Position numbers and translations under genes: made by a program
Part shown: positions 7,951 through 16,736 of the stretch, piece by piece
How the letters are laid out: each line of letters opens with the position of its first letter
Numbering within the stretch: position 1 is the stretch's first letter
Assembly (NCBI RefSeq): GCF_016458825.1
Contig: NZ_CP066744.1
Location: forward strand, 1,671,868 to 1,735,867
DNA length: 64,000 nucleotides
Source: Miniphocaeibacter halophilus
Lineage (GTDB): Bacteria; Bacillota; Clostridia; Tissierellales; Peptoniphilaceae
Direction: 5' to 3'
Notes under the pieces: model-generated
Seen by the model: only the letters and a program-made list of their open reading frames with translations
Databases searched by the model: none
Told to the model about the DNA's origin: nothing

Positions 7951-9011
7951 GCGAATCAACATATAAAAAAGAAAAAAGTGTAAAACTGAACTATAATTCT
8001 AATAATGAAAATAGAACAGCTAAGGCTTTTCCCTCTAAAAAAGACGAAAGAAGATATTGGTTTTTATTAATAACATTACTAATATTGGGAGTAGTATTTT
8101 CTTATGGACTTTTAGTTTATAATAACCCGGTTCCTGTAAATTCACCATCATTTATACCGGTAGTTAAAAGGAGGGTAGTTGCTCTTGCTGCTATGCTTAT
8201 TGCAGCTATAAGTCAAAGTCTTTCTACTGTTGCCTTCCAATCCAGTACAAATAATAAGATTATTACACCATCATTGCTGGGCTTTGAAGCACTTTATTCA
8301 ACAATACACACAGCTACTATGTTTTTTGGTGGTTTAACTATTTTTGTAAACTCTAAAGGTGTAGGATCTTTCTTGTTTCAAGTAGTTGTTATGGTTGTAA
8401 TGTGTTTAATTCTTTATGGATGGTTACTTTCGGGAAAATATGGAAACTTACAACTTATGCTTTTAATAGGAGTTATTATTGGGACAGGATTAAAATCCGT
8501 TTCATCTTTTATGCGTAGACTTCTAGCACCATCGGAATTTGATGTTTTGCAAGCAAGGTTATTTGGTTCTGTTAATAATGCAGATGCAGAGTATTTTCCA
8601 ATAGCAATTCCAATAGTTTTAATTGTTGCTGTTCTTTTATTTGCCTACTCTAAAAAATTAAATGTTTTGTCCCTAGGTAAAGATGCCAGTACTACTTTAG
8701 GAGTTAATCATAAAGCCGGAGTTATTTACACTCTTGTATTAGTTTCAATATTAATGTCAATTTCAACGGCATTAGTAGGGCCTTTAACCTTTTATGGTTT
8801 TTTAGTTGCAACATTAACCTACCAAGTGGCGCCGACTTATGATCATAGGTATATTTTTCCAATGGCTCTTGTTATAGGATTTTTAATTATAACAGGTGCA
8901 TACTTTTTTATGTACCATATATTTAATGCTCAAGGAGTAGTTTCTATTATTATAGAGATGTTTGGTGGAATTACTTTTTTAATTGTATTACTAAGAAAGG
9001 GAACTTTATGA
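7947..9011 (+). CDS. Siderophore ABC transporter permease (FecCD family, second)
   Basis: A 354-residue partner permease with a longer, charged N-terminal tail (about 35 residues) before the first helix. FecCD features include VVKRRVVALAAMLIAAISQSLSTVAFQ, TPSLLGFEALYS, LSLGKDASTTLGVNH and GPLTFYGFLVATLTYQ. It should form the heterodimeric channel with the previous permease (FatC/YclO/CeuC position). It overlaps its neighbours by four bases on both sides, which implies translational coupling, and has its own GGGAGGG site. Confidence 0.92.
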   Translation: MSESTYKKEKSVKLNYNSNNENRTAKAFPSKKDERRYWFLLITLLILGVVFSYGLLVYNNPVPVNSPSFIPVVKRRVVALAAMLIAAISQSLSTVAFQSSTNNKIITPSLLGFEALYSTIHTATMFFGGLTIFVNSKGVGSFLFQVVVMVVMCLILYGWLLSGKYGNLQLMLLIGVIIGTGLKSVSSFMRRLLAPSEFDVLQARLFGSVNNADAEYFPIAIPIVLIVAVLLFAYSKKLNVLSLGKDASTTLGVNHKAGVIYTLVLVSILMSISTALVGPLTFYGFLVATLTYQVAPTYDHRYIFPMALVIGFLIITGAYFFMYHIFNAQGVVSIIIEMFGGITFLIVLLRKGTL

Positions 9012-9760
9012 TAAAAATCAATAATGCAAAAAAGAATTATAATAGTGAAGTTAATATAGGTCCATTAAATATTAAAATACCAAAAGCGGGAATAACTTCT
9101 TTAATTGGACCGAATGGTGCCGGAAAGTCCACTACACTTTTAATGATTGGTAGATTATTAAATATTGACCAAGGGCAAATAGAAGTAGCAAATATGGATG
9201 TTTCTAAGGTTAAATCGGAAGATTTGGCAAAAGTTTTAACTATTTTACGTCAAGAGAATCATTTTGTAACAAGACTTACTGTTAGGCAACTAGTTGGGTT
9301 TGGACGTTTCCCCTATTCAAAAGGAAGATTAAGAGAAGAAGACGAGGTTATTATTTCTAAATATATAGATTTTTTACATTTAAGGGACTTAGAAGACAGA
9401 TATTTAGATGAGCTTTCAGGAGGGCAAAGACAAAGGGCTTATGTTGCTATGGTTTTATGTCAAGAAACTGAATATGTTCTTCTAGACGAACCTTTAAATA
9501 ATCTTGATGTAGCTCGTTCTGTTCAAATGATGGAACATTTAAGATATGCAGCTAATGAATTTGGAAGAACAATATTAACGGTTATGCATGATATAAATTT
9601 TGCTAGCAAGTATTCCGATAGGATTTGTGCCATGAAAAATGGTAAAATAGTAGCTTTTGGAACAATAGATGAGGTAATGAAACCGAAACTTTTAACAGAG
9701 GTATTTGAAACTAAAATAGAAACAATAGAAGGACCTTATGGACCAATTGCAATATATTAA
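9008..9760 (+). CDS. Siderophore ABC transporter ATP-binding protein
   Basis: A 250-residue cytoplasmic ATPase that powers ferric-siderophore import. Walker A GPNGAGKST spans 34-42, the signature is LSGGQRQRAYVAM, Walker B is YVLLDEPLNNLD, and the switch His lies in VMHDINFA. It belongs to the FepC/FatE/YclP class. As the last gene of the operon it is followed by a T-rich hairpin. The operon has no siderophore synthesis or release gene, so the cell probably scavenges siderophores or releases iron by a generic reductase encoded elsewhere. Confidence 0.95.
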   Translation: MIKINNAKKNYNSEVNIGPLNIKIPKAGITSLIGPNGAGKSTTLLMIGRLLNIDQGQIEVANMDVSKVKSEDLAKVLTILRQENHFVTRLTVRQLVGFGRFPYSKGRLREEDEVIISKYIDFLHLRDLEDRYLDELSGGQRQRAYVAMVLCQETEYVLLDEPLNNLDVARSVQMMEHLRYAANEFGRTILTVMHDINFASKYSDRICAMKNGKIVAFGTIDEVMKPKLLTEVFETKIETIEGPYGPIAIY

Positions 9761-9802
9761 AAGTAGATTGTTTTGTTAAAACCGTATAGATTTAATTATA
9801 TG

Positions 9803-9837
9803 AAAAAGTTGAGAGAGTATTCTTTCAACTTTTTTTG
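9803..9837 (+). terminator. Terminator of siderophore operon
   Basis: AAAAAGTTGA pairs with TCAACTTTTT around a 12-base loop and runs into a seven-T tract. Confidence 0.85.
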
Positions 9838-10128
9838 TTCTTTAATTATTTTTTAAAAAATAGACTAATATTATAAAATATTTTAAAAAGAAATTTTATT
9901 AATATTATTTAATAAAACTGTATAAAGGTTTTTGTTAAAATGTTTTAAATATAATTTTAAATATAATTTATTATAAAAAGTGAATATTCGAACAAAAATT
10001 CAAACAATTGATGTTTGCCAAACTTTTTAAATATATAAAGAAAAATAACATATAAGATAATATGAATAATTATTCGTTATAACTTATAGTAAGTGTGTAT
10101 TATTGGATTTAAAATGAATAAAAGACCA
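9838..10128. other. AT-rich intergenic region before the tetronate operon
   Basis: About 290 bases with no ORF. It holds short tandem TTTAAATATAA-like repeats (about 9945-9970) and a perfect 12-bp palindrome GAATAATTATTC at 10064-10075 that could be a regulator site. Otherwise nothing is recognisable. Confidence 0.5.
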
Positions 10129-10157
10129 TTGACATTTATAAAAATTATTTATACAAT
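10129..10157 (+). promoter_or_regulatory. Sigma-A promoter of the DeoR/tetronate operon
   Basis: TTGACA at 10129-10134 and TACAAT at 10152-10157 with an ideal 17-base spacer. The predicted transcript starts about 15 bases before the deoR-family start codon, so the leader is very short. Confidence 0.8.
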
Positions 10158-10180
10158 TTGTTTATAAAGGTGATCATCTT

Positions 10181-10948
10181 ATGAAAACAAACAAAAGAAT
10201 TAATGAAGTTAAAAAATATTTAGATAACAATGGCTTTACAACTGTTACTAAATTAGCAGAAGTTTTTTCAGTTAGTGCTATGACTATTAGGAGAGATTTA
10301 AATTCCTTAGAGGAATTAAATTTAGTAAAAAGAGAAAAAGGAGGGGCTTATCCTAAAAATCCTGCTTATATTGAAACTAAATATGAGAGAAAAAAGATTG
10401 AAAATGTAAGGGCGAAAAGAAGAATAGCTATTGAAGGGAACAAAATTATTGAAGATGGGGATATAATTTTTTTAGATGCTGGTACAACAACATTTATGTT
10501 AATGGAAAGTATTTTGGAAAAGGAATATAAAAATTTAACTGTTGTAACAAATGATATAAGCATTGCTTTTTATATGATGAATAGAGAAGATATAGACATG
10601 ATTTTTATTGGAGGAAACGTTTCTAAAGCAACCTACAGTACACAGGGCTATATTGCAAAAAACAATATAGAAATGCTACATTTTGACAAATGTTTTTTAG
10701 GAATATCATATATAGATAGTAACTACAAATTATATACTCCGACTCTGGGGAAGGTTGAATATAAAAAATTGGTTTTACAAAATTCAAATGAAAAAATTCT
10801 TCTTGCAGATAGCTCTAAATTCAATAAAAATAGTCTATATTTTATAGCAGATATGAAGGAATTCAATGTATTAATAACTGAAAAAGAAATAGATTATGAA
10901 AATAATAAATATTTTTTAGAAAATAATATTAAGGTAATAAAAGCATAA
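10181..10948 (+). CDS. DeoR/GlpR-family transcriptional regulator
   Basis: A 255-residue sugar-operon repressor. The N-terminal winged helix-turn-helix (about 1-57) contains VTKLAEVFSVSAMTIRRDLNSL. The C-terminal sensor domain (about 75-235) has the phosphosugar-isomerase-like DAGTTTFML motif and a VVTNDISIAFYM stretch. DeoR proteins normally release DNA when they bind a phosphorylated intermediate of the pathway they control. Here that would be a tetronate phosphate or triose phosphate, an inference from the three genes that follow within ten bases of each other. A strong promoter lies directly upstream. Confidence 0.92.
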   Translation: MKTNKRINEVKKYLDNNGFTTVTKLAEVFSVSAMTIRRDLNSLEELNLVKREKGGAYPKNPAYIETKYERKKIENVRAKRRIAIEGNKIIEDGDIIFLDAGTTTFMLMESILEKEYKNLTVVTNDISIAFYMMNREDIDMIFIGGNVSKATYSTQGYIAKNNIEMLHFDKCFLGISYIDSNYKLYTPTLGKVEYKKLVLQNSNEKILLADSSKFNKNSLYFIADMKEFNVLITEKEIDYENNKYFLENNIKVIKA

Positions 10949-10958
10949 AGGAGTTACT

Positions 10959-12254
10959 ATGCCCGAATATGTAATGATAGCAGATGATTTAACAGGAGCT
11001 AATGCGAATTGTTCGCTTATGAAAAAAATAGGCATTAGTAGTGCAAGCGTTTTATCGGTAGATAATTATAAGGAAAATGAAGATATTCAAGCAATAGCAA
11101 TTTCTACTGATTCAAGAGCTATGTTTGAAAAGGAAGCATATAGTATTGTAAAAAAAGCCATGGCCAAGTTTAAAAATAAAGATATAGTTTTTTTTAGTAA
11201 AAGAATAGACTCAACTTTAAGAGGAAATATTGGGATAGAAACCATAGCTATGTTAGATTCTTTAGATGACGAATATATGGCTGTATGTGTTCCTATATAT
11301 CCATCAACAAATAGGGTTGTTTTAAATGGAACTATGGTAGTAAACGGCTCTTTATTAATAAATACCGATGCTGGCAAAGATACTAAGACGCCGGTTGATT
11401 CTTCTAAAGTAGAAGAACTTTTTAAAAAACAGTTTAATCGAAAGATTGATAGTATTTATTTAGAAGATATTGAAAAAGGCTCTGAATATTTAGAAAAACT
11501 TATTTTAGAAAAATATAAAAATAATACAAAATTATTATTATTTGATGGATTTACAGATAAACATCTAGAAATAATTGCTAAGGCAGTTATTTCTAGCAAA
11601 ATTAAATTTATTTCCGTTGATCCGGGACCTTTTACTTGTAAATTAGCAGAGAGGTATTTAGAAGAGGAAGAAATATTCAGTAAAGTTTTAATGGTTGTAG
11701 GTTCAGTAACAGATATTACTATAGAACAAGTAAAGGAATTAATATTTAGTTATCCAATTAATATTTTAAAAATAGATCCTTTAAAATTAATAGGAATTGA
11801 CACCTATAAATCTGAAATAAGCAGGGCTGTAAAAGAAGGGGAGAAGTTCTTAAAAGAGGAGGATTTTTTACTTATTACAACTACGCCTTATAATCCCAAT
11901 GACAAAAGGTTGGATTTAAATGAAATATCGAAAGAAACCAATATGCCTATAGATGATATTTCAATTATGATCTCCCATGGGCTAGGTGAAATAGCAGCAA
12001 AATTATTAGTTAAAGATTTTTCTTTTGCAGGAGTGTTTTCAAGTGGTGGAGATGTAACAGTTGAATTAATAAAGGAACTTAATTCAAATATGATTGAAAT
12101 AAAAGAAGAGATTATTCCATTGGCTGCTTATGGTAGATTAATTGGTGGTAAAATTCCGGGTTTAAGAATTATAAGTAAGGGCGGAATGGTTGGAGATAAA
12201 AATGCAATGAAACTATGTTTAGAAAAATTAAAAAATACTTTAGGAGAAGAATAA
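10959..12254 (+). CDS. Four-carbon acid sugar kinase (DUF1537, DtnK/DenK/OtnK type)
   Basis: A 431-residue kinase of the family formerly called DUF1537, which phosphorylates C4 sugar acids such as D-threonate or D-erythronate at O4. The N-terminal domain (about 1-235) starts with the substrate-site motif MIADDLTGANAN and includes FFSKRIDSTLRGNIG. The C-terminal nucleotide-binding domain (about 240-425) has VVGSVTDITIEQ, SHGLGEIAAKLL, SSGGDVT and GGKIPGLRIISKGGMVGD. It lies ten bases after the DeoR gene and 13 before a PdxA2-type dehydrogenase, which is the published pairing for threonate/erythronate catabolism. No isomerase or aldolase partner (OtnI/OtnC) is present. This favours the oxidative-decarboxylation branch. 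Confidence 0.88.
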   Translation: MPEYVMIADDLTGANANCSLMKKIGISSASVLSVDNYKENEDIQAIAISTDSRAMFEKEAYSIVKKAMAKFKNKDIVFFSKRIDSTLRGNIGIETIAMLDSLDDEYMAVCVPIYPSTNRVVLNGTMVVNGSLLINTDAGKDTKTPVDSSKVEELFKKQFNRKIDSIYLEDIEKGSEYLEKLILEKYKNNTKLLLFDGFTDKHLEIIAKAVISSKIKFISVDPGPFTCKLAERYLEEEEIFSKVLMVVGSVTDITIEQVKELIFSYPINILKIDPLKLIGIDTYKSEISRAVKEGEKFLKEEDFLLITTTPYNPNDKRLDLNEISKETNMPIDDISIMISHGLGEIAAKLLVKDFSFAGVFSSGGDVTVELIKELNSNMIEIKEEIIPLAAYGRLIGGKIPGLRIISKGGMVGDKNAMKLCLEKLKNTLGEE

Positions 12255-12267
12255 GGAGGAATAAAAT

Positions 12268-13257
12268 ATGAAACCAATTATAGGAATACCTTTAGGTGAT
12301 CCGGCAGGAATAGGACCTGAAATAACAATAAAAACATTTAATGATGATGAAACTATTAATAATTGTAATTTAATTCTAGTAGGTGATAAATACGTAGTAG
12401 AGAAGGCAATAGAAGTTACCGGAATTAATATGAATATTAATATAATAGAAAAAGTTTCTGAAGCGAAGTTCGAAAAAGGCACTATTGATTTAATAGATTT
12501 AGGTTTAATAAAAGAAGATTTTGAATTTGGTAAAGTAAACTCTACTTGTGGTAATGCTTCTTACCAATATATTAAGGTAGTTGGGGAATTAGCAATGGCA
12601 AAAGAAGTCGATGCCATAGCCACAACTCCTATTAATAAAGAATCCTTAAGAGCTGCTAACATACCATATATAGGTCATACAGAAATGCTAGAGGATATTT
12701 CCGGAGTTCATGATCCTTTAACTATGTTTGAAGTTGAAAACTTAAGGGTGTTTTTCTTATCGAGACATCTTTCTTTAAGAGATGCAATTGATGTTGTTAA
12801 ATACGATAGAGTACTGGATTATATTAGAAGATGTACAGAGGCCTTAAATAAACTTGGTGTTAAAGGAAAAATGGCAGTAGCTGGATTAAACCCACATTCA
12901 GGAGAACACGGACTTTTTGGAATGGAGGAAGTTGAAGAAATAACACCGGCAATAGAGCAAGCACAAAAGGAAGGTTATGATGTTGTAGGACCTGTAGGAG
13001 CTGATTCTGTATTCCATCAAGCATTACAAGGACAATATGCATGTGTTTTAAGTCTTTACCATGATCAAGGACATATTGCAACAAAAACATATAATTTTGA
13101 AAAAACAATATCTATTACTAATTCTATGCCATTTTTAAGAACTAGTGTAGACCATGGAACAGCATATGATATAGCAGGAAAAAACATAGCTTCAGCTGTA
13201 AGTATGATTGAAGCGGTAAAACTTGCTGCAAAATATGCTCCATATTTTAATAGCTAG
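12268..13257 (+). CDS. pdxA2: 4-phospho-tetronate dehydrogenase (PdxA2 family)
   Basis: A 329-residue member of the PdxA (4-hydroxythreonine-4-phosphate dehydrogenase) family. Motifs seen are GDPAGIGPE near the N-terminus, [10 protein letters not shown], the metal-site [24 protein letters not shown] and the C-terminal [14 protein letters not shown]. In DUF1537 operons the PdxA2 paralog oxidises D-threonate or D-erythronate 4-phosphate with NAD and decarboxylates it to dihydroxyacetone phosphate, rather than making vitamin B6. The same function is inferred from context, because the gene lies between the kinase and a GntP permease and no pdxJ is nearby. The start follows AAGGAGGA. Confidence 0.88.
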   Translation: MKPIIGIPLGDPAGIGPEITIKTFNDDETINNCNLILVGDKYVVEKAIEVTGINMNINIIEKVSEAKFEKGTIDLIDLGLIKEDFEFGKVNSTCGNASYQYIKVVGELAMAKEVDAIATTPINKESLRAANIPYIGHTEMLEDISGVHDPLTMFEVENLRVFFLSRHLSLRDAIDVVKYDRVLDYIRRCTEALNKLGVKGKMAVAGLNPHSGEHGLFGMEEVEEITPAIEQAQKEGYDVVGPVGADSVFHQALQGQYACVLSLYHDQGHIATKTYNFEKTISITNSMPFLRTSVDHGTAYDIAGKNIASAVSMIEAVKLAAKYAPYFNS

Positions 13258-13269
13258 GAGGAATAAATA

Positions 13270-14628
13270 ATGGAAAGAATGGTTGCAGCATTAATTATAG
13301 GAATTATATTATTGGTGTTTTTAATATTAAAGACAAAGATTCATACATTTTTAGCCTTAATATTAGCTTCAATATTTATAGGTATAGTTGGAGGCATGCC
13401 TCAAAATGATGTTTTGACGGCAATAACAAATGGGTTTGGAAGTACCTTAGGTAGCATTGGTATAATTATTGGTTTTGGAGTAATGATGGGTCAAATTTTT
13501 GAAACCAGTGGTGCAGCTACAAGAATGGCCTATACCTTCATCAAGTTATTTGGAAAGGATAGGGAAGAAGCAGCCCTATCTGTAACAGGATTTTTAGTTT
13601 CAATACCTATTTTCTGCGATTCCGGTTTTGTTATTCTTTCACCATTGGCGAAAGCTTTGTCAAAACAAACTAAAAAATCTGTAATTTCATTAGGAATAGC
13701 ACTTGCTTCAGGACTTGTTATAACTCACAGTTTAGTACCACCTACTCCGGGACCGGTTGGAGCGGCAGGTATATTTGGAGCAAATGTAGGAAGTGTTATA
13801 TTATGGGGGATAGTTGTTGCAATACCAATGATGATAGCATCATTAATATATGCTAGATATATGGGAAAACAAATTTACCAATTACCGGGAGATGGTGCTC
13901 AAGAGTGGATAAGACCTGAAAATAGGGAAGAATTGGAAAAGAAACCTATAGAATATTCAGAAGAAGGTCTTCCAGGTGTATTTACTTCTTTTGCTCCAAT
14001 TATTGTACCAATAATATTAATACTTTTAAATACTGTATCAACAGCAATGAAAGTTAAAGGTACATTGGGAAGTGTTTTAGTGTTTTTTGGAACTCCAATT
14101 GTAGCAGTAGGTATTGGACTGGTTATAGCAATACTAACTTTAACTAAAGGCCTAGACAGAAACTTTGTTATTAGTGACATGGAAAAAGGTATACAATCCG
14201 CTGGCATTATTATATTGGTAACAGGTGGTGGAGGTGCTTTAGGACAAGTTTTAAGAGACAGTGGTGTTGGTGAATATATAGCAGGCTATATAGCAAATTC
14301 TCCAATTCCTCCAATATTTCTACCATTTTTAATAGCTACTTTAATGAGATTTATTCAAGGTAGTGGAACAGTTGCAATGTTAACGGCAGCATCAATAACA
14401 GCTCCAATTATGGTGTCCTTAAATGTTGATCCGGTTTTTGCTACATTATCTGCCTGTATAGGATCCTTATTCTTTAGTCATTTTAACGATAGTTTTTTCT
14501 GGGTTGTAAATAGATCCCTAGGAATTATAGATGCAAAAGAACAAATAAAAATTTGGTCCATAACATCAACAATAGCTTGGGCTGTAGGTTTTATAATGTT
14601 ATTAATTATAAATTTAATATTCGGTTAA
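13270..14628 (+). CDS. GntP-family sugar-acid permease
   Basis: A 452-residue membrane protein of the gluconate:H+ symporter (GntP) family with about 12 hydrophobic segments. Family stretches include IGIIIGFGVMMGQIFETSGAA, SIPIFCDSGFVIL, THSLVPPTPGPVGAA, GGGGALGQVLRDSGVG and SACIGSLFFSHFNDSFFWVV. As the last gene of the DeoR-kinase-PdxA2 unit it is the obvious importer of the C4 sugar acid the operon consumes. Substrate assignment rests on this context. It is followed by a good terminator. Confidence 0.93.
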   Translation: MERMVAALIIGIILLVFLILKTKIHTFLALILASIFIGIVGGMPQNDVLTAITNGFGSTLGSIGIIIGFGVMMGQIFETSGAATRMAYTFIKLFGKDREEAALSVTGFLVSIPIFCDSGFVILSPLAKALSKQTKKSVISLGIALASGLVITHSLVPPTPGPVGAAGIFGANVGSVILWGIVVAIPMMIASLIYARYMGKQIYQLPGDGAQEWIRPENREELEKKPIEYSEEGLPGVFTSFAPIIVPIILILLNTVSTAMKVKGTLGSVLVFFGTPIVAVGIGLVIAILTLTKGLDRNFVISDMEKGIQSAGIIILVTGGGGALGQVLRDSGVGEYIAGYIANSPIPPIFLPFLIATLMRFIQGSGTVAMLTAASITAPIMVSLNVDPVFATLSACIGSLFFSHFNDSFFWVVNRSLGIIDAKEQIKIWSITSTIAWAVGFIMLLIINLIFG

Positions 14629-14634
14629 AAAGAG

Positions 14635-14664
14635 AAGGAATCAATTTAATTGGTTCCTTTTTTT
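14635..14664 (+). terminator. Terminator of the tetronate operon
   Basis: AAGGAATCAA pairs with TTGGTTCCTT (one T-G wobble) across a five-base loop, followed by T residues. Confidence 0.88.
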
Positions 14665-14731
14665 GTTATAATATACTTATATATAAAATAATGAACTATA
14701 GTTGACCAAGTTCATTAAACAAGGAGGAACA

Positions 14732-15691
14732 ATGAAAATAACTGTAATAGGTTGTGGAAGATGGGGATCTTTCATAGCTTGGTATTTAAATAAAATAGGA
14801 AATGATGTAACTCTATATGGTAGGGAAAGTTCAAAAAAATTCCAACAGTTTAAAAATACTAGGACAAATGGAATGATAGAATTGCCTGAAAGTATAAAAC
14901 TTTCAAGTGATTTAGCTGTAACCCAAAAATCGGAAATCATTGTTATATCTGTTGGAGCTCAGGTTTTTAGAAATGTACTTGAAGAACTGAAAGAATATAA
15001 CTTAAAGGATAAAATATTTGTCCTTTGTATGAAAGGAATAGAAATTGAGTCAACTGAAAGGTTAAGTGAAATTGCTGAAGCCAATGTAGATTATTCTAAC
15101 AGAATTGCCGTTTGGTTAGGACCTGGTCATGTACAGGAATTTTACAGAGGTGTGCCAAATTGTATGGTAATAGATTCTAAAAACGAAGCTTGTAAAAAGT
15201 TTTTAGTTGAAAAGTTTACCAGCCCTTTAATTAGATTTTATTATGGAAATGATTTATTGGGAAATGAAATAGGTGCTGCGGCTAAAAATGTAATTGGTAT
15301 TGCTGCTGGAGCTTTAGATGGATTAGGTTTAACATCATTAAAAGGTGCTTTAATGAGCAGAGGTACTAGAGAGGTTTCTCGTTTAATTGAAAAAATGGGT
15401 GGTAATCCCTTTTCCGCATATGGACTTTGTCATTTAGGCGATTATGAAGCTACGGTTTTCTCGCAATTTTCCAACAATAGAAAATTTGGAGAGAGCTTAG
15501 TAAAAGGGGAAAAATTTGATAAATTAGCAGAAGGTTATTATACATCTAAGGCTATGATGAAGCTAAAAGAGGAATATAAGGTTGATTTACCAATAACAGA
15601 AGCTGTTTATAATGTATGTTTTAATAAGAGGGATGCTAAGGAAGAAATTGAAAATCTATTTTTAAGAAGTATAAAAAATGAATTTGCTTAA
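14732..15691 (+). CDS. gpsA: NAD(P)-dependent glycerol-3-phosphate dehydrogenase (GpsA family)
   Basis: A dehydrogenase of 319 residues that makes sn-glycerol 3-phosphate for phospholipid synthesis. The Rossmann motif is GCGRWGSF at the N-terminus, followed by ISVGAQVFRNVLEEL, VLCMKGIE, the catalytic region NEIGAAAKNVIGIAAGALDGLGL, and the C-terminal NNRKFGESL. I start at ATG 14732 because AAGGAGGA lies just before it and the Rossmann strand begins there; the longer reading would add ten unlikely residues. The middle HLGDYEATVF replaces the more usual GIGDLIVTC, so this is a divergent GpsA subtype. Substrate assignment is likely but not certain. Confidence 0.8.
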   Translation: MKITVIGCGRWGSFIAWYLNKIGNDVTLYGRESSKKFQQFKNTRTNGMIELPESIKLSSDLAVTQKSEIIVISVGAQVFRNVLEELKEYNLKDKIFVLCMKGIEIESTERLSEIAEANVDYSNRIAVWLGPGHVQEFYRGVPNCMVIDSKNEACKKFLVEKFTSPLIRFYYGNDLLGNEIGAAAKNVIGIAAGALDGLGLTSLKGALMSRGTREVSRLIEKMGGNPFSAYGLCHLGDYEATVFSQFSNNRKFGESLVKGEKFDKLAEGYYTSKAMMKLKEEYKVDLPITEAVYNVCFNKRDAKEEIENLFLRSIKNEFA

Positions 15692-15709
15692 ATTATTTAG
15701 AGGTTAGAA

Positions 15710-15844
15710 ATGGAACTGGAAAATAAGTTAAGGGTAAAGAAAAACTATCATGGTATATGTGAAGAATTTCCCTACAAGGAAAATATTGAAGACCTATATG
15801 TAATTTTTAGGGAAGATTATATTCAGTGTATAAAAATTATTTAA
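15710..15844 (+). CDS. Small ORF of 44 residues, possibly the 5' part of a frameshifted gene
   Basis: ATG 15710 follows AGAGGT and encodes MELENKLRVKKNYHGICEEF and a further 24 residues, ending at TAA 15842. It overlaps the next ORF by 19 bases in another frame. The sequence reads naturally on into the next ORF if one base is restored near 15825 (DYIQ joining YKNYLRNLSKFY). One 147-residue protein is therefore as likely as two genes. No family recognised. Confidence 0.45.
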   Translation: MELENKLRVKKNYHGICEEFPYKENIEDLYVIFREDYIQCIKII

Positions 15845-16137
15845 GAAACTTGTCTAAATTTTACAATAAGGGGGATTTTACAAAAAAATATATTGATAAT
15901 TTAGTACTATACTCAACAATATATGGAGTAAGTCCAACTTTAATAAAAGAAATAAGAAAAATAGATTCATCATATTTTTATAGTTTATCATTAGATTTTA
16001 AAATATTAATTTGGGTAAGGGAGTTTTCTACAGGTTTAATCAATCTATATGATGGTTATTCAATTAAAGATAATATTTTTATGAAAGAAGTTGTAAAATG
16101 GGTACCTAAATATCGTCAAGATACAAGACATAGATAA
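15826..16137 (+). CDS. Hypothetical protein of 103 residues
   Basis: GTG start at 15826 inside the end of the preceding small ORF. The product is basic and aromatic-rich, with no signal peptide, membrane helix or motif I can name (YIDNLVLYSTIYGVSPTLIK, REFSTGLINLYDGYSI). There is no separate ribosome binding site for the GTG, which supports either translational coupling or a frameshifted fusion with the upstream 44 codons. It lies 43 bases before lemA. Confidence 0.5.
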   Translation: MYKNYLRNLSKFYNKGDFTKKYIDNLVLYSTIYGVSPTLIKEIRKIDSSYFYSLSLDFKILIWVREFSTGLINLYDGYSIKDNIFMKEVVKWVPKYRQDTRHR

Positions 16138-16180
16138 AAAGAGTATAAAAAATACTACAATAAATATTAAAGGAGAAATT

Positions 16181-16720
16181 ATGATAATAGCTATTATAAT
16201 AGTAGTTGCCTTATTGGTTATTTTTATAATAAGTTCATATAATAATTTTATAAAGCAAAGAGAAATGGTGAAAAATTCTAAGGGACAAGTAGCTACTCAA
16301 ATAGAGTCAAGGTGGGATGCTATAACAAATTTAATTGAAGCAACAAAGTCATATCAAAAACATGAAGATGTACTATTAAGAGATATTACTATGAGTAGGT
16401 CTAATGTCGATAGGAATTCAAATATTGAAGATTTAGAGAAAAATGATGAATTATTTAAACAGGCAGTAGATAGGCTTAATTTTGTTGTTGAAAATTATCC
16501 TGATTTGAAAGCATCAGAAGTATATCAAAATACAATGACTCAAGTTGATAAATATGAAAACAATGTAAGACACTCACGAATGATTTATAATGATACAGTT
16601 ACTAAATTCAATACAAATATTCAAACCTTTCCAAATAATTTAATAGCAGGAATTTTTAATTTTAAAGAAGAAGAATATTTCCAAAATGTTGAAGAAAAAT
16701 ATAATACGCCATCATGGTAA
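16181..16720 (+). CDS. lemA: LemA family protein
   Basis: A 179-residue membrane-anchored coiled protein. A single N-terminal helix (residues 1-20, IIAIIIVVALLVIFIISSY) is followed by the LemA helical bundle with the conserved NNFIKQREMVKNSKGQVATQIESRWDAITNLIEATKSY and, near the end, NTNIQTFPNNLIAGIFNFK. The family role is unclear; it is usually found next to TPM or DUF2207 proteins at the cell envelope. That pairing holds here, as the DUF2207 gene begins 16 bases downstream. Start supported by AAAGGAG seven bases upstream. Confidence 0.92.
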   Translation: MIIAIIIVVALLVIFIISSYNNFIKQREMVKNSKGQVATQIESRWDAITNLIEATKSYQKHEDVLLRDITMSRSNVDRNSNIEDLEKNDELFKQAVDRLNFVVENYPDLKASEVYQNTMTQVDKYENNVRHSRMIYNDTVTKFNTNIQTFPNNLIAGIFNFKEEEYFQNVEEKYNTPSW

Positions 16721-16736
16721 ATATTGGGGTTTGTAT

